In this document: positions 27,259 to 35,466 of the stretch, piece after piece
Layout: each line of letters begins with the position of its first letter
Position numbering within the stretch: the stretch's first letter is position 1
Assembly: GCF_009811315.1 (NCBI RefSeq)
Contig: NZ_BLID01000013.1
Location: 31,881-95,880 of the forward strand
Length of the DNA stretch: 64,000 nucleotides
Origin: Vibrio atypicus
GTDB lineage: Bacteria; Pseudomonadota; Gammaproteobacteria; Enterobacterales; Vibrionaceae
Reading direction: 5' to 3'
Position numbers and translations under genes: made by a program
Notes under the pieces: model-generated
What the model was told of the DNA's origin: nothing
The model's database searches: none
What the model saw: only the letters and a program-made list of their open reading frames with translations

Positions 27259-27924
27259 GTGAGCGTAAAAATTCATTATCAAAACACGCATTTCATCACC
27301 AGCGCACCTGATATTCGTGCACTGCCAGAAGATGAAGGTATCGAAGTTGCGTTTGCAGGGCGCTCCAACGCGGGTAAGTCAAGCTCTCTAAATCGCCTGA
27401 CAAATCAACGTAGTCTAGCAAAAACCAGTAAAACCCCTGGTCGTACGCAGCTTATTAACTTATTTAAAGTCACGGACGGTTGTCACATCGTCGATTTGCC
27501 AGGATACGGCTTTGCTCAAGTTCCATTAGAACTAAAGAAAAAGTGGCAAAAATCGTTGGGTGAATACCTACAAAAACGCCAGAGCCTAAAAGGTTTGGTG
27601 GTGCTTATGGATATTCGCCACCCAATGAAAGACTTAGACCAACAGCTTATCTTTTGGGCCGTTGACAGTGGTATTCCAGTACAAGTATTGCTGACCAAAG
27701 CTGACAAACTAAAAAGTGGCGCACGCAAAGCTCAAGTACTAAAAATCCAAAAAGATTCTGTTGGATTTGGGGGTGATGTCAAAGTAGCCGCTTTCTCTTC
27801 GTTGAAAGGCATTGGTGTTGATACATTACGCAACCGCCTAGATGAATGGTTTGCACCCGCTTTAACAGATTCTGTGATCGAAGAGATCGCTGAAGAAGAG
27901 CAACTAAATAACGACCAAGAGTAA
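27259..27924 (+). CDS. engB: Ribosome biogenesis GTPase EngB (YsxC/YihA)
   Basis: This 221-residue TRAFAC GTPase is needed for 50S assembly and cell division. It has G1 GRSNAGKSS (34-42), G2 threonine in SKTPGRT, G3 DLPGYGF (79-85) and G4 TKADKL. The start is GTG at 27259, preceded by GGAG at 6-7 nt and aligning with known EngB N-termini (HFITSAPDIRALP). The longer open frame reaching back to 26989 would cross the divergent cytochrome c4 gene and is not used. Its divergent neighbour and the Csr/Spot 42 RNAs on either side match enteric synteny. Confidence 0.93.
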   Translation: MSVKIHYQNTHFITSAPDIRALPEDEGIEVAFAGRSNAGKSSSLNRLTNQRSLAKTSKTPGRTQLINLFKVTDGCHIVDLPGYGFAQVPLELKKKWQKSLGEYLQKRQSLKGLVVLMDIRHPMKDLDQQLIFWAVDSGIPVQVLLTKADKLKSGARKAQVLKIQKDSVGFGGDVKVAAFSSLKGIGVDTLRNRLDEWFAPALTDSVIEEIAEEEQLNNDQE

Positions 27925-27961
27925 GTTACTCACTTCTCATATGTTAATTTAATGTATAAAT

Positions 27962-27987
27962 GCCCTGCTCTATGAGTGGGGCTTTTT
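27962..27987 (+). terminator. Terminator of engB
   Basis: GCCCTGCTC pairs with GAGTGGGGC (two wobbles) around TAT, followed by six T. Confidence 0.8.
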
Positions 27988-28013
27988 TATAGCTGTGCTT
28001 TTATTACAAACAT

Positions 28014-28260
28014 AAAAAAACCCACCGATATAGTGGGGTAACGGGAGAGAAATAGGAGGTAATAGTTATTATTCGCTCAAGGTGAACGATCTATGACTGC
28101 AATGCAACTCCCTCTCGTTTCAGCTCTCCACGTGAAAACAACCCCTCAACACACAGTCAAATGCTTGAATTAATAGATATTTTAACACTAATAAATGAAA
28201 GGAATGCTTATACAAGGCACTTTCATTCTCAAGAAAAATAACCAAAGTGTGAATGGTGTA
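28014..28260 (-). ncRNA. Possible small RNA downstream of Spot 42
   Basis: A clear minus-strand terminator (CCCAC-loop-GTGGG, then seven T; 28014-28037) has no protein gene upstream of it on that strand. The only minus-strand gene further up is Spot 42, which has its own terminator. So a separate transcript probably ends here; its 5' end is unknown and the start given is a guess. In Aliivibrio salmonicida a second small RNA (VSsrna24) was reported just downstream of spf, so this may be its counterpart. Sequence identity to it was not checked. Confidence 0.4.
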
Positions 28261-28401
28261 AATTTACATATCACAACAAGCGCAGATAAAAGAATCAGCT
28301 AGAGAAGATCAGAGCTAGAAAAGAGAAAGGAAAGGGTTGGACAGGGAAAAACCAACAATAAATGGTAAATTATTGAGCAGAAAAACTTTTCTTTCGCCCA
28401 A

Positions 28402-28507
28402 TAAAAAACGCCCCAGTCAAAAGCTGACTGGGGCGGCTGAATCAGCCTAATCCAATAACGTGAAACAAAAGGTCTGAAAGATAGAACATCTTACCTCTGT
28501 ACCCTAC
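28402..28507 (-). ncRNA. spf: Spot 42 RNA
   Basis: The minus-strand sequence begins GTAGGGTACAGAGGTAAGAT and continues with the TTCTATCTTTCAGACCTTTT-like region I as in E. coli Spot 42. It ends in the CCCCAGTCA...TGACTGGGGCG terminator with six T. At about 106 nt it has the normal length, and it sits between polA and engB as in enteric bacteria. Spot 42 acts with Hfq to repress secondary carbon metabolism genes when CRP-cAMP is low. Confidence 0.96.
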
Positions 28508-28620
28508 GCAGAATAATGTACAACAATTAGTCAGAAATGGAAACTATTTTTGTAAGTTTTTTTCATTAAAGTTTTATTAAGCAACATACAAACCGTTTTT
28601 GAAATGACTTTTTTAGCGAC

Positions 28621-28648
28621 AAAAAAAAGCCAGTGTTTGTGCACTAGC
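28621..28648 (-). terminator. Terminator of polA
   Basis: On the minus strand GCTAGTG pairs with CACTGGC, followed by eight T. Confidence 0.8.
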
Positions 28649-28682
28649 TCATGTTATATCGCTATATTTGATTGCTTTTTGA

Positions 28683-31475
28683 CTAGTGGGCTTGATCCCA
28701 GTTGTCACCATGACCAGACTCAGCCACGAGCGGAACATCTAACTGAGCTGCAGACTCCATCAATTCCTGTACTTTACTTTCAATTTCGGTCAAAGCTGAC
28801 TCTTGAACTTCAAATACCAATTCATCGTGTACTTGCATCAAAAGCTTCACTCGACCATCACCTTCAGCCTGGATCCATTCATCCACTAGCAGCATGGCTT
28901 TCTTGATGATATCTGCCGCAGTGCCCTGCATTGGCGCATTAATAGCAGCACGCTCTGCCGCTTTACGACGCATACCATTGCGAGATTGAATTTCAGGAAG
29001 GTGCAGGCGGCGACCAAAAATGGTTTCTACGTAACCTTGCTCAGACGCAGTGCTGCGAGTGTCTTCCATGTACTGCATAACACCAGGGTAACGTTCAAAA
29101 TACTTATTCATGTAATCTTGAGCTTCACCACGCGGAATACCTAGCTGCTTAGCCAAACCAAACGCACTCATCCCGTAGATCAGACCGAAGTTAACGGCTT
29201 TAGCGCGACGACGCTGCTCAGAACTGACTTGGTCAATCGTCGTACCCATGATTTCAGCCGCTGTTGCTGAGTGAATATCTTTACCTTGCTGGAAAGCTTC
29301 CAACAGTGCTTTATCACCAGATAAGTGCGCCATAATACGCAGTTCAATCTGTGAGTAATCGACTGCCATGATCTTGTAACCGTGCGGAGCAATAAATGCT
29401 TGACGAATACGACGGCCTTCATCATTACGAATTGGAATGTTCTGTAGGTTTGGATCCGTTGAAGATAGACGCCCCGTTGCTGTCACTGCCTGGTGATATG
29501 AAGTATGTACTCGACCCGTTTCCGCGTTGATCATCTTCGGCAGCTTATCTGTATAAGTAGATTTGAGCTTAGCAAGACCACGATACTCAAGAATCAGTTT
29601 CGGCAGCGGGTAATCCAACGCCAATTCCTGCAGTACTTCTTCGTTAGTTGAAGGCGTGCCTGATGGTGTCTTCTTAATCACAGGTAGGCCCATCTTCTCA
29701 AACAGAAGCGCTTGCAGTTGCTTTGGCGAATTCATGTTGAACTCTTGCTCTGCGATCTCATAGGCTTTCTGTTCAAGTTCATCAAGGCGTAGAGCAATTT
29801 CCTGAGATTGTGCCGCAAGCTTCATGTCGTCAATCAGCACACCTGTACGCTCGATACGGGATAAGACAGGAACAAGGGGAACTTCGATCTCTTGGTAAAT
29901 CGATTTTAGTTTCTCGTCCTGTTCGATATTTTCCATCAAACGATTGTGCAATCGAAGCGTCACATCCGCATCTTCAGCCGCATAAGGCGAGGCTTGATCT
30001 AGTTCAATTTGGTTAAAGGTTAGTTGCTTTTTACCTTTACCCGCAATCTGCTCAAACGAGATACAGCTGTGCTGTAGGAAGCGCAGTGCCAGGCTATCCA
30101 TATCATGCTTTCCACCCACGCTATTGTATACGTATGAAGCCAGCATAGTATCGTGCTTAATACCCTTCATCTCAATGCCATAGCGCGCTAATACGCTCGC
30201 ATCGTATTTCAGGTTTTGACCCACTTTCGCTTGCGAATCGTCTTCTAAAATAGGTTTAAGTTGTGCCAGCACCCAATCTCGATCAAGCTGCTCTGGTGCA
30301 TCTAAGTAATCATGAGCAACAGGAACGTAAGCAGCAATGCCCTCTTCTGTTGCAAATGAAAGACCAACTAGATTTGCCACCATGTAATCAAGGCTGTCTG
30401 TTTCGGTATCAAAGGCGAACACGTCGGAAGCTTTGAGCTTTTCTAGCCAAGCGTTAAAAGAGGCTTCATCTAAAACAGTTTCGTACTGGCTACGGTCGAT
30501 AGTGACCGCTGATGTATCCATCTCAATCGCACTTGATGAGCCTGATTTTGCAACAGAGCCTGATTTTTCATCGGCTTCAACCACGCCAGTACCACCGTCA
30601 AGTAACTCGTTGAGCCATGACTTAAATACTAGCTGACCGTACAGTTTGATCAGCTCATCTTTATTTGGTTCCGCTTTAAGAAGTGAATCTGGTGTTTCTT
30701 CCAGTTCAACATCAAGCTTAATGGTTGCCAATTCATACGATAATTTTGCGTTGTCTTTATTATCGACAAGCTTTTTCGCCATAGTCTTTGAGCCACGGAA
30801 ACCAAGCGCTGCGATATCATCAAGATGCTCATACAACTTGTCGATACCACCAATGCCTTGTAGCAAAGCTGTTGCGGTTTTATCACCCACTCCAGGTACA
30901 CCTGGAATGTTATCAACTTTATCGCCCATCAAAGCTAAGTAATCGATGATCAGTTCCGGCGGAATACCAAACTTCTCGACAACACCTTCACGATCCATGA
31001 CTACGTTGGTCATGGTGTTGATCAAGGTAACATTCTCATCCACCAGTTGTGCCATATCTTTATCACCAGTACTAATAAGCACTGGCATGCCCGCTTGTGA
31101 AGCTTGATGAGCTAAAGTCCCAATCACATCATCGGCTTCAACGCCGGGAATACAGATCAGAGGTAAACCCATCGCGCGGATAACATTGTGTAAGGGTTCA
31201 ATTTGGCAGCGAAGATCATCTGGCATCGGAGGACGATTCGCTTTGTACTCTGGATACATGTCATCGCGGAAAGTTTTGCCTTTCGCATCAAAAACCACAG
31301 CAATACGATCAGAAGCAAACTGACGCATCATACTGCGCAGCATGTTCACTACACCATACACAGCGTTTGTCGGGATATCTCCGTTGCTCATTGTGCCTGG
31401 GTAGGCATGAAATGCACGATAGAGGTAAGAAGAACCATCGATTAAAATCAACGGATTATCAGGAATATTAGCCAT
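28683..31475 (-). CDS. polA: DNA polymerase I
   Basis: This 930-residue enzyme is of normal length. The N-terminal 5'-3' exonuclease (about 1-300) has LIDGSSYLYRAFHA, GDKDMAQLV and DYLALMGDKVDNIPGV. The 3'-5' exonuclease (about 325-520) has FDTETDSLD and the later DxD-type residues. The family A polymerase has motif A DYSQIELRIMAHLSGD, motif B RRAKAVNFGLIYG and motif C VHDELVFEV. It fills Okazaki gaps and repairs DNA. The upstream region contains paired DnaA boxes and a GATC cluster, which suggests cell-cycle-linked control. Confidence 0.97.
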   Translation of the reverse strand: MANIPDNPLILIDGSSYLYRAFHAYPGTMSNGDIPTNAVYGVVNMLRSMMRQFASDRIAVVFDAKGKTFRDDMYPEYKANRPPMPDDLRCQIEPLHNVIRAMGLPLICIPGVEADDVIGTLAHQASQAGMPVLISTGDKDMAQLVDENVTLINTMTNVVMDREGVVEKFGIPPELIIDYLALMGDKVDNIPGVPGVGDKTATALLQGIGGIDKLYEHLDDIAALGFRGSKTMAKKLVDNKDNAKLSYELATIKLDVELEETPDSLLKAEPNKDELIKLYGQLVFKSWLNELLDGGTGVVEADEKSGSVAKSGSSSAIEMDTSAVTIDRSQYETVLDEASFNAWLEKLKASDVFAFDTETDSLDYMVANLVGLSFATEEGIAAYVPVAHDYLDAPEQLDRDWVLAQLKPILEDDSQAKVGQNLKYDASVLARYGIEMKGIKHDTMLASYVYNSVGGKHDMDSLALRFLQHSCISFEQIAGKGKKQLTFNQIELDQASPYAAEDADVTLRLHNRLMENIEQDEKLKSIYQEIEVPLVPVLSRIERTGVLIDDMKLAAQSQEIALRLDELEQKAYEIAEQEFNMNSPKQLQALLFEKMGLPVIKKTPSGTPSTNEEVLQELALDYPLPKLILEYRGLAKLKSTYTDKLPKMINAETGRVHTSYHQAVTATGRLSSTDPNLQNIPIRNDEGRRIRQAFIAPHGYKIMAVDYSQIELRIMAHLSGDKALLEAFQQGKDIHSATAAEIMGTTIDQVSSEQRRRAKAVNFGLIYGMSAFGLAKQLGIPRGEAQDYMNKYFERYPGVMQYMEDTRSTASEQGYVETIFGRRLHLPEIQSRNGMRRKAAERAAINAPMQGTAADIIKKAMLLVDEWIQAEGDGRVKLLMQVHDELVFEVQESALTEIESKVQELMESAAQLDVPLVAESGHGDNWDQAH

Positions 31476-31607
31476 AGTCTTTACGTATCCAAAGAAAATG
31501 CATGAAAGATCTGCTTAGGATGCCATGACTGCGTCAGTGAATCCATTTTAACTCCTTGAACTCTACTCACACATTTGGTGATTCTTTTACCACCTTGGCA
31601 AGCATTC

Positions 31608-31758
31608 TGTGGATAACTCTGTTTATAGTATTTATCCACAAGATATAAAACGCCCTCAATAAAGACCTCTTTTAAAAATAAGACCATGTAATAAAAGAAT
31701 AAATTATCAGATCGACGATCTAAAGATCGATCTAATAATGATCCTTAGCTGTGGAAAA
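31608..31758. promoter_or_regulatory. DnaA-box and GATC cluster upstream of polA
   Basis: Two perfect consensus DnaA boxes face each other: TGTGGATAA (31608-31616) and TTATCCACA (31632-31640). A near-consensus box, TGTGGAAAA, lies at 31750-31758. Between them are five GATC sites in 34 bp (31710-31743), far above chance (about one per 256 bp), which could bind SeqA or be Dam-methylated. The cluster sits 130-280 bp upstream of polA. In E. coli DnaA stimulates polA expression, so local control is plausible. Confidence 0.7.
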
Positions 31759-31799
31759 GACTATTGGTGCCCTTTTGTCCATCAATATTCTTCAGGCAT

Positions 31800-32024
31800 A
31801 AAAAAAGCGACATCTTATCGATGTCGCCTAGCAAAAAGGGGTCAAAGCGAATTCAGGTGAATAAAGTGCTTTGCCATAAAGCTATAAATTACACTGGAAG
31901 CAATGTGAGCAATGTCGTGTCAAAAAGAACTAGTGCAAGTTCGTTTAAGTTCAGTGTCATCACCGGCTCCAAGTTGAATCTGGTAACTCCACGTCCTTGT
32001 GAACTTCTCTCATTCCCTAAGACG
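31800..32024 (-). ncRNA. ryhB: RyhB iron-stress small RNA (long Vibrio form)
   Basis: On the minus strand, the segment at 31892-31920 reads CACGACATTGCTCACATTGC followed by TTCCAGT, the highly conserved RyhB pairing core of E. coli. The promoter and terminator predict about 225 nt, more than twice the E. coli length and in line with the over-200-nt RyhB of V. cholerae. It ends in GCGACATC/GATGTCGC plus seven T. RyhB with Hfq lowers expression of iron-using proteins when iron is scarce. It lies between polA and hemB, near the ferritin gene further along. Confidence 0.93.
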
Positions 32025-32029
32025 AGACA

Positions 32030-32084
32030 AATAATAACCATTCTCATTTAAATCGTCAATACCTAAATGAGAAAAAATCTCATT
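32030..32084 (-). promoter_or_regulatory. ryhB promoter with two Fur-like boxes
   Basis: A -35 TTGACG (32054-32059) and -10 TATTAT (32031-32036) are exactly 17 bp apart. A Fur box (AATGAGAATGGTTATTATT on the minus strand, 32030-32048) overlaps the -10 and spacer. A second 19-bp palindrome, AATGAGAAAAAATCTCATT (32066-32084), fits the Fur pattern just upstream. Fur with iron should block transcription. Confidence 0.82.
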
Positions 32085-32099
32085 TAATATTTTAGGCGT

Positions 32100-32537
32100 C
32101 TAGAATTGCTTTAAAAAATGCACCCTACTTTCAATCAACGCTTCTCTTTCTTCAAATTTTTCAATCATATAATCATTACGAAGAAGAAGCCTTAGCATCG
32201 CTGGAAATTCATTTCTCGATTTCACTTTTAGCTGTTTATAGCCCCGATTAGTAACCCACTCTTCCTGCTTATCCAATAATTTTTGCGCCACACCTTTGTT
32301 TCTTGCCGCGTGTGAAACTCCACCAAACCAACTATAGAAAGTTAGCTCATCCAATTGATAGCCTATTTTAAAACCAAGTAAGGTGCCCGACTCTTCGGCA
32401 ACCAGAATCAAACTCTCAGTTTTATCTTCCAAACGCGCTGCTAAAGTTTGTACCGTTTCTTTATGAGAAAATTCCGTGATCTGTTCCACCACCTGAATAC
32501 ACTCTTCCAGACTACCTTCGCGATATACAATGCTCAT
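32100..32537 (-). CDS. GNAT-family N-acetyltransferase
   Basis: This 145-residue single-domain GNAT has a beta-bulge strand LILVAEESGTLLGFKIGYQ, then the acetyl-CoA pyrophosphate loop region HAARNKGVAQKLLDKQEEW (R/Q-x-x-G-x-A type, about 78-96) and KVKSRNEFPAMLRLLLRNDYM near the end. The acetyl acceptor is unknown. It stands alone between hemB and ryhB; the palindrome after its stop belongs to the ryhB promoter region rather than being a clear terminator. Confidence 0.78.
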   Translation of the reverse strand: MSIVYREGSLEECIQVVEQITEFSHKETVQTLAARLEDKTESLILVAEESGTLLGFKIGYQLDELTFYSWFGGVSHAARNKGVAQKLLDKQEEWVTNRGYKQLKVKSRNEFPAMLRLLLRNDYMIEKFEEREALIESRVHFLKQF

Positions 32538-32554
32538 CCACGATCACCAAAACT

Positions 32555-32580
32555 AAAAAAGGCTGACAATCGCCAGCCTT
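32555..32580 (-). terminator. Terminator of hemB
   Basis: On the minus strand AAGGCTGGCG...TCAGCC forms a short stem followed by six T. Confidence 0.75.
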
Positions 32581-32607
32581 TACATCTATCTAATTAAGCA
32601 GTAACGC

Positions 32608-33651
32608 TTACTCACCTTTCAAAAAGGTTGCAGCTTGCGCATTCTCTTCAGCTAACCACTCAGCTACGTCTTTTGCAAAGTAAGTTAAGATGCCATCAGC
32701 CCCGGCGCGCTTAAAGCAAAGCAGAGATTCCATGACAGTTTCACGCTCTTTCAACCAACCATTGGCAAAAGCAGCTTTGTGCATCGCATACTCACCTGAA
32801 ACCTGATAAGCAAAAGTTGGGACTTGAAGCTCTGTTTTGACACGACGAACCACATCTAGATATGGCATACCTGGCTTCACCATCACCATGTCAGCGCCTT
32901 CACTCACGTCTAACGCCACTTCATGAATCGCTTCATCACTGTTTGCCGGATCCATTTGGTAGTTCTTTTTGTTACCGCCTTTCAAGTTACTAGCACTACC
33001 AACCGCATCACGGAAAGGACCATAGTAACAAGAAGCATATTTAGCAGAGTAAGCCATGATCTGAGTGTTCACGTGGCCAGCATTTTCTAGCGCTTCACGA
33101 ATAGCGCCAATACGACCATCCATCATATCTGATGGCGCAACAACGTCTGCACCAGCTTCAGCATGAGAGAGCGCCTGCTTGACGAGAACCTTGGTCGTTT
33201 CATCATTCAGAACATAACCATCTTCATCAATGATGCCATCTTGGCCATGCGTCGTGAATGGATCTAACGCGATATCGGTAATAACGCCAATTTCCGGGAT
33301 ATGCTCTTTTAGTGAACGTACCGCTCGTTGAACTAGGCCTTCTGGGTTGTACGCTTCAGCAGCACACAAGCTTTTTGCATCTTGATTCACCACTGGGAAC
33401 AGAGCAATCGCTGGCACACCCAGTTGCGCCAAATATTGCGCTTCTTCTAGCATCAGGTCGATAGATAAACGCTCAACACCTGGCATAGATTCAACCGTTT
33501 CACGACGATCTTTACCCATTAGGATAAACATTGGATAAATAAGGTCGTTTACAGACAACTGATTTTCAGCCATTAGGCGACGGCTAAAGTCATGCTTACG
33601 CATACGGCGCATGCGACGGCCAGGGAATTGGCCTTGAATAGAAACTGACAC
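32608..33651 (-). CDS. hemB: Delta-aminolevulinic acid dehydratase (porphobilinogen synthase)
   Basis: This 347-residue TIM-barrel enzyme condenses two aminolevulinate molecules to porphobilinogen, the first common tetrapyrrole step. The two active-site lysines are visible in MAYSAKYASCYYGPFRDA and in MVMVKPGMPYLDVV (Schiff-base lysine). RPRRMRR-like basic residues near the N-terminus and FPVVNQDAKS fit the family. The sequence DVVAPSDMMDGR replaces the zinc-cysteine cluster, as in Mg-type enzymes. It is a single-gene unit with its own terminator. Confidence 0.95.
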   Translation of the reverse strand: MSVSIQGQFPGRRMRRMRKHDFSRRLMAENQLSVNDLIYPMFILMGKDRRETVESMPGVERLSIDLMLEEAQYLAQLGVPAIALFPVVNQDAKSLCAAEAYNPEGLVQRAVRSLKEHIPEIGVITDIALDPFTTHGQDGIIDEDGYVLNDETTKVLVKQALSHAEAGADVVAPSDMMDGRIGAIREALENAGHVNTQIMAYSAKYASCYYGPFRDAVGSASNLKGGNKKNYQMDPANSDEAIHEVALDVSEGADMVMVKPGMPYLDVVRRVKTELQVPTFAYQVSGEYAMHKAAFANGWLKERETVMESLLCFKRAGADGILTYFAKDVAEWLAEENAQAATFLKGE

Positions 33652-33811
33652 TCTGTTCTCCTTGTGTGGTGAAAGTGCTTGTCCCGCATCATATCACTCC
33701 AAGATTCAGACGCCAGCGGCTGAAAGGAAAAATGCAGAAAATGACCAAATGCTCACACTGCCGTATACTGAGCCCAAAGACCAATCAAGCTAACCACTCA
33801 AGAGAACAACC

Positions 33812-34573
33812 ATGATCGATAGCCACGCCCATATCTACGCCAGTGAATTTGACCAAGACCGCGACCAGGTCGTCCAACGCGCACTTGAGCAAGGCGTAGA
33901 GAAAATTTTAATGCCAAATATCGATCTAGATTCCATTCAACCTATGCTCAAAACTCAAGCAGCATACCCACAAGTCTGCCACTCAATGATGGGCCTTCAC
34001 CCTTGTTATGTTGACAGCAACGTCAAACAGACACTCGATATTATCCACTCTTGGTTCGACAAGCATAACTTCGTTGCTGTAGGTGAAATTGGCATCGACC
34101 TATATTGGGATAAAACTTATAAAGCAGAGCAAGAGATGGCATTTATCACTCAATTAAATTGGGCGAAAGAGATGAAGTTACCGGTCGTAATCCATACTCG
34201 AGATTCTATTGAAGAAACGTTAGCACTACTGCGAAAAGAACAAGACGGCTCACTGTCAGGGGTTTTTCATTGCTTCGGTGGTAGCGTAGAAGAAGCAAAA
34301 GCGATCAATGACCTTGGTTTCCATTTAGGTTTAGGTGGCGTTTCTACCTTTAAAAATGGTGGGATGGATAAAGTCATTCCACACCTCGATATGAATTACG
34401 TCATTCTTGAAACAGATTGCCCTTATTTAGCACCAGTGCCCCACCGAGGTAAACGTAATGAGCCGGCTTATACCTCTCTTGTTGCCCAGCGTGTTGCTGA
34501 TTTAAGAGAGCTCTCTATAAAAGAGGTTGATCGCATTACCACACACAATGCGAGCCAGCTCTTTGGGTTATAA
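33812..34573 (+). CDS. TatD-family metal-dependent hydrolase
   Basis: This 253-residue TIM-barrel hydrolase has the metal ligands of the family: DSHAH near the start (residues 3-7), a glutamate in GEIGID, histidines in VIHTRDS and FHCFGG, and the aspartate in LETDCPYLAP. TatD proteins are 3'-5' DNA exonucleases or D-aminoacyl-tRNA editing-type hydrolases. Despite the name they are not needed for Tat export. The gene is convergent to tatC and shares a bidirectional terminator with it. Which paralogue (TatD, YcfH, YjjV) it is cannot be settled by eye. Confidence 0.88.
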   Translation: MIDSHAHIYASEFDQDRDQVVQRALEQGVEKILMPNIDLDSIQPMLKTQAAYPQVCHSMMGLHPCYVDSNVKQTLDIIHSWFDKHNFVAVGEIGIDLYWDKTYKAEQEMAFITQLNWAKEMKLPVVIHTRDSIEETLALLRKEQDGSLSGVFHCFGGSVEEAKAINDLGFHLGLGGVSTFKNGGMDKVIPHLDMNYVILETDCPYLAPVPHRGKRNEPAYTSLVAQRVADLRELSIKEVDRITTHNASQLFGL

Positions 34574-34604
34574 GCAGCTCGATCGTATATTGCTCCAAAC
34601 ATAC

Positions 34605-34640
34605 AAAAGGGGCTGATAGATATCTATCAGCCCCTTTTTT
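34605..34640. terminator. Bidirectional terminator between tatD-family gene and tatC
   Basis: AAAAGGGGCTGATAG pairs with CTATCAGCCCCTTTT, loop about 4 nt, with T-runs on both strands. Confidence 0.92.
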
Positions 34641-34653
34641 CGTTTCAGAATTA

Positions 34654-35403
34654 TTACTCTTCTACCGCTTCATCATCGTTATCTTTACGCACATAAAAAC
34701 GCGCAAAGAACAAACCAACTTCAAATAGCAAACACATTGGAATAGCGAGCAAGGTCTGAGAAATCATATCTGGTGGCGTCAGCATCATACCGACAATAAA
34801 CGCCCCCACAACAATGTATGGACGCTTTTCACTTAAACTCTTCGGCGTTGTCGCTCCTGTCCAGCACAATAAGATAATTGCAACAGGGACTTCAAACGCG
34901 ATACCAAAAGCTAAAAACAGTGCTAATACAAAATCAAGATAACTTGAAATGTCAGTAGCAAACTCGACACCACCCAATGAAATGGCGGTAAAGAAGCCGA
35001 ACACCAATGGGAAGACGACGAAATAAGCGAATGCGACACCACAGTAGAAAAGCAAAGAGCTTGAAAACATCAATGGCATTATCAAACGGCGTTCATGCTT
35101 ATATAACCCTGGAGCAACGAAGGCCCAGACTTGATACAAGATAAAAGGCACCGCTATAAATATTGCGGCAACAAGTGTCAGTTTTAGTGGCGTAAAGAAA
35201 GGTGACGCCACATCAGTAGCAATCATTGTTGCACCCTCAGGTAAACGCTCTACCAAAGGTGCTGAGACAAACTCATAGATATCATTCGAAAAATAGATCA
35301 GCCCAATGAACACCACCAATACTGCAAGAATCGCTCGCAACAGTCGGTTACGGAGTTCCAGCAAATGGCTGATCAAAGGCTGTGTCTGCTGCGCAGAAGA
35401 CAT
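34654..35403 (-). CDS. tatC: Sec-independent protein translocase TatC
   Basis: This 249-residue polytopic protein has six predicted spans. Family signatures are the cytoplasmic N-terminal HLLELRNRLLR, the periplasmic SAPLVERLPEGATMIATDVASPFFTPLK segment, FVAPGLYKHERR in the first cytoplasmic loop, and MLTPPDMISQTLLAIPMCLLFEVGLFFAR near the end. TatC recognises twin-arginine signal peptides with TatB. It is the last gene of the rmuC-ubiE-ubiJ-ubiB-tatABC run and follows a hairpin after tatB. Confidence 0.96.
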   Translation of the reverse strand: MSSAQQTQPLISHLLELRNRLLRAILAVLVVFIGLIYFSNDIYEFVSAPLVERLPEGATMIATDVASPFFTPLKLTLVAAIFIAVPFILYQVWAFVAPGLYKHERRLIMPLMFSSSLLFYCGVAFAYFVVFPLVFGFFTAISLGGVEFATDISSYLDFVLALFLAFGIAFEVPVAIILLCWTGATTPKSLSEKRPYIVVGAFIVGMMLTPPDMISQTLLAIPMCLLFEVGLFFARFYVRKDNDDEAVEE

Positions 35404-35427
35404 GGAAACCTCTACTATAAAAGATCG

Positions 35428-35453
35428 AAAAGGAGCTACTGTTTAGTAGCTCC
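35428..35453 (-). terminator. Hairpin between tatB and tatC, possible attenuator
   Basis: On the minus strand GGAGCTACT pairs with AGTAGCTCC (loop AAAC) and is followed by TTTT. It lies in a 63-nt gap inside an otherwise tightly packed operon, so it may partly stop transcription or cap the tatAB message. Confidence 0.5.
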
Positions 35454-35466
35454 TCCTAATGCGAGA

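Noticed and set aside
28124..28139. parS-like core CCACGTGAAA
   Set aside because: The central bases agree, but the outer arms do not form the palindrome (CTCT on the left, AAAC on the right).
31481..31687. 68-residue minus-strand open frame upstream of polA
   Set aside because: It covers the DnaA boxes and promoter region; composition and lack of SD argue against coding.
31608..31758. Replication origin (oriC) for the DnaA-box/GATC cluster
   Set aside because: Genes that flank the Vibrio oriCI (mnmG, mioC, trmE) are absent and no array of AT-rich 13-mers is seen. Gene order puts polA well away from the origin.
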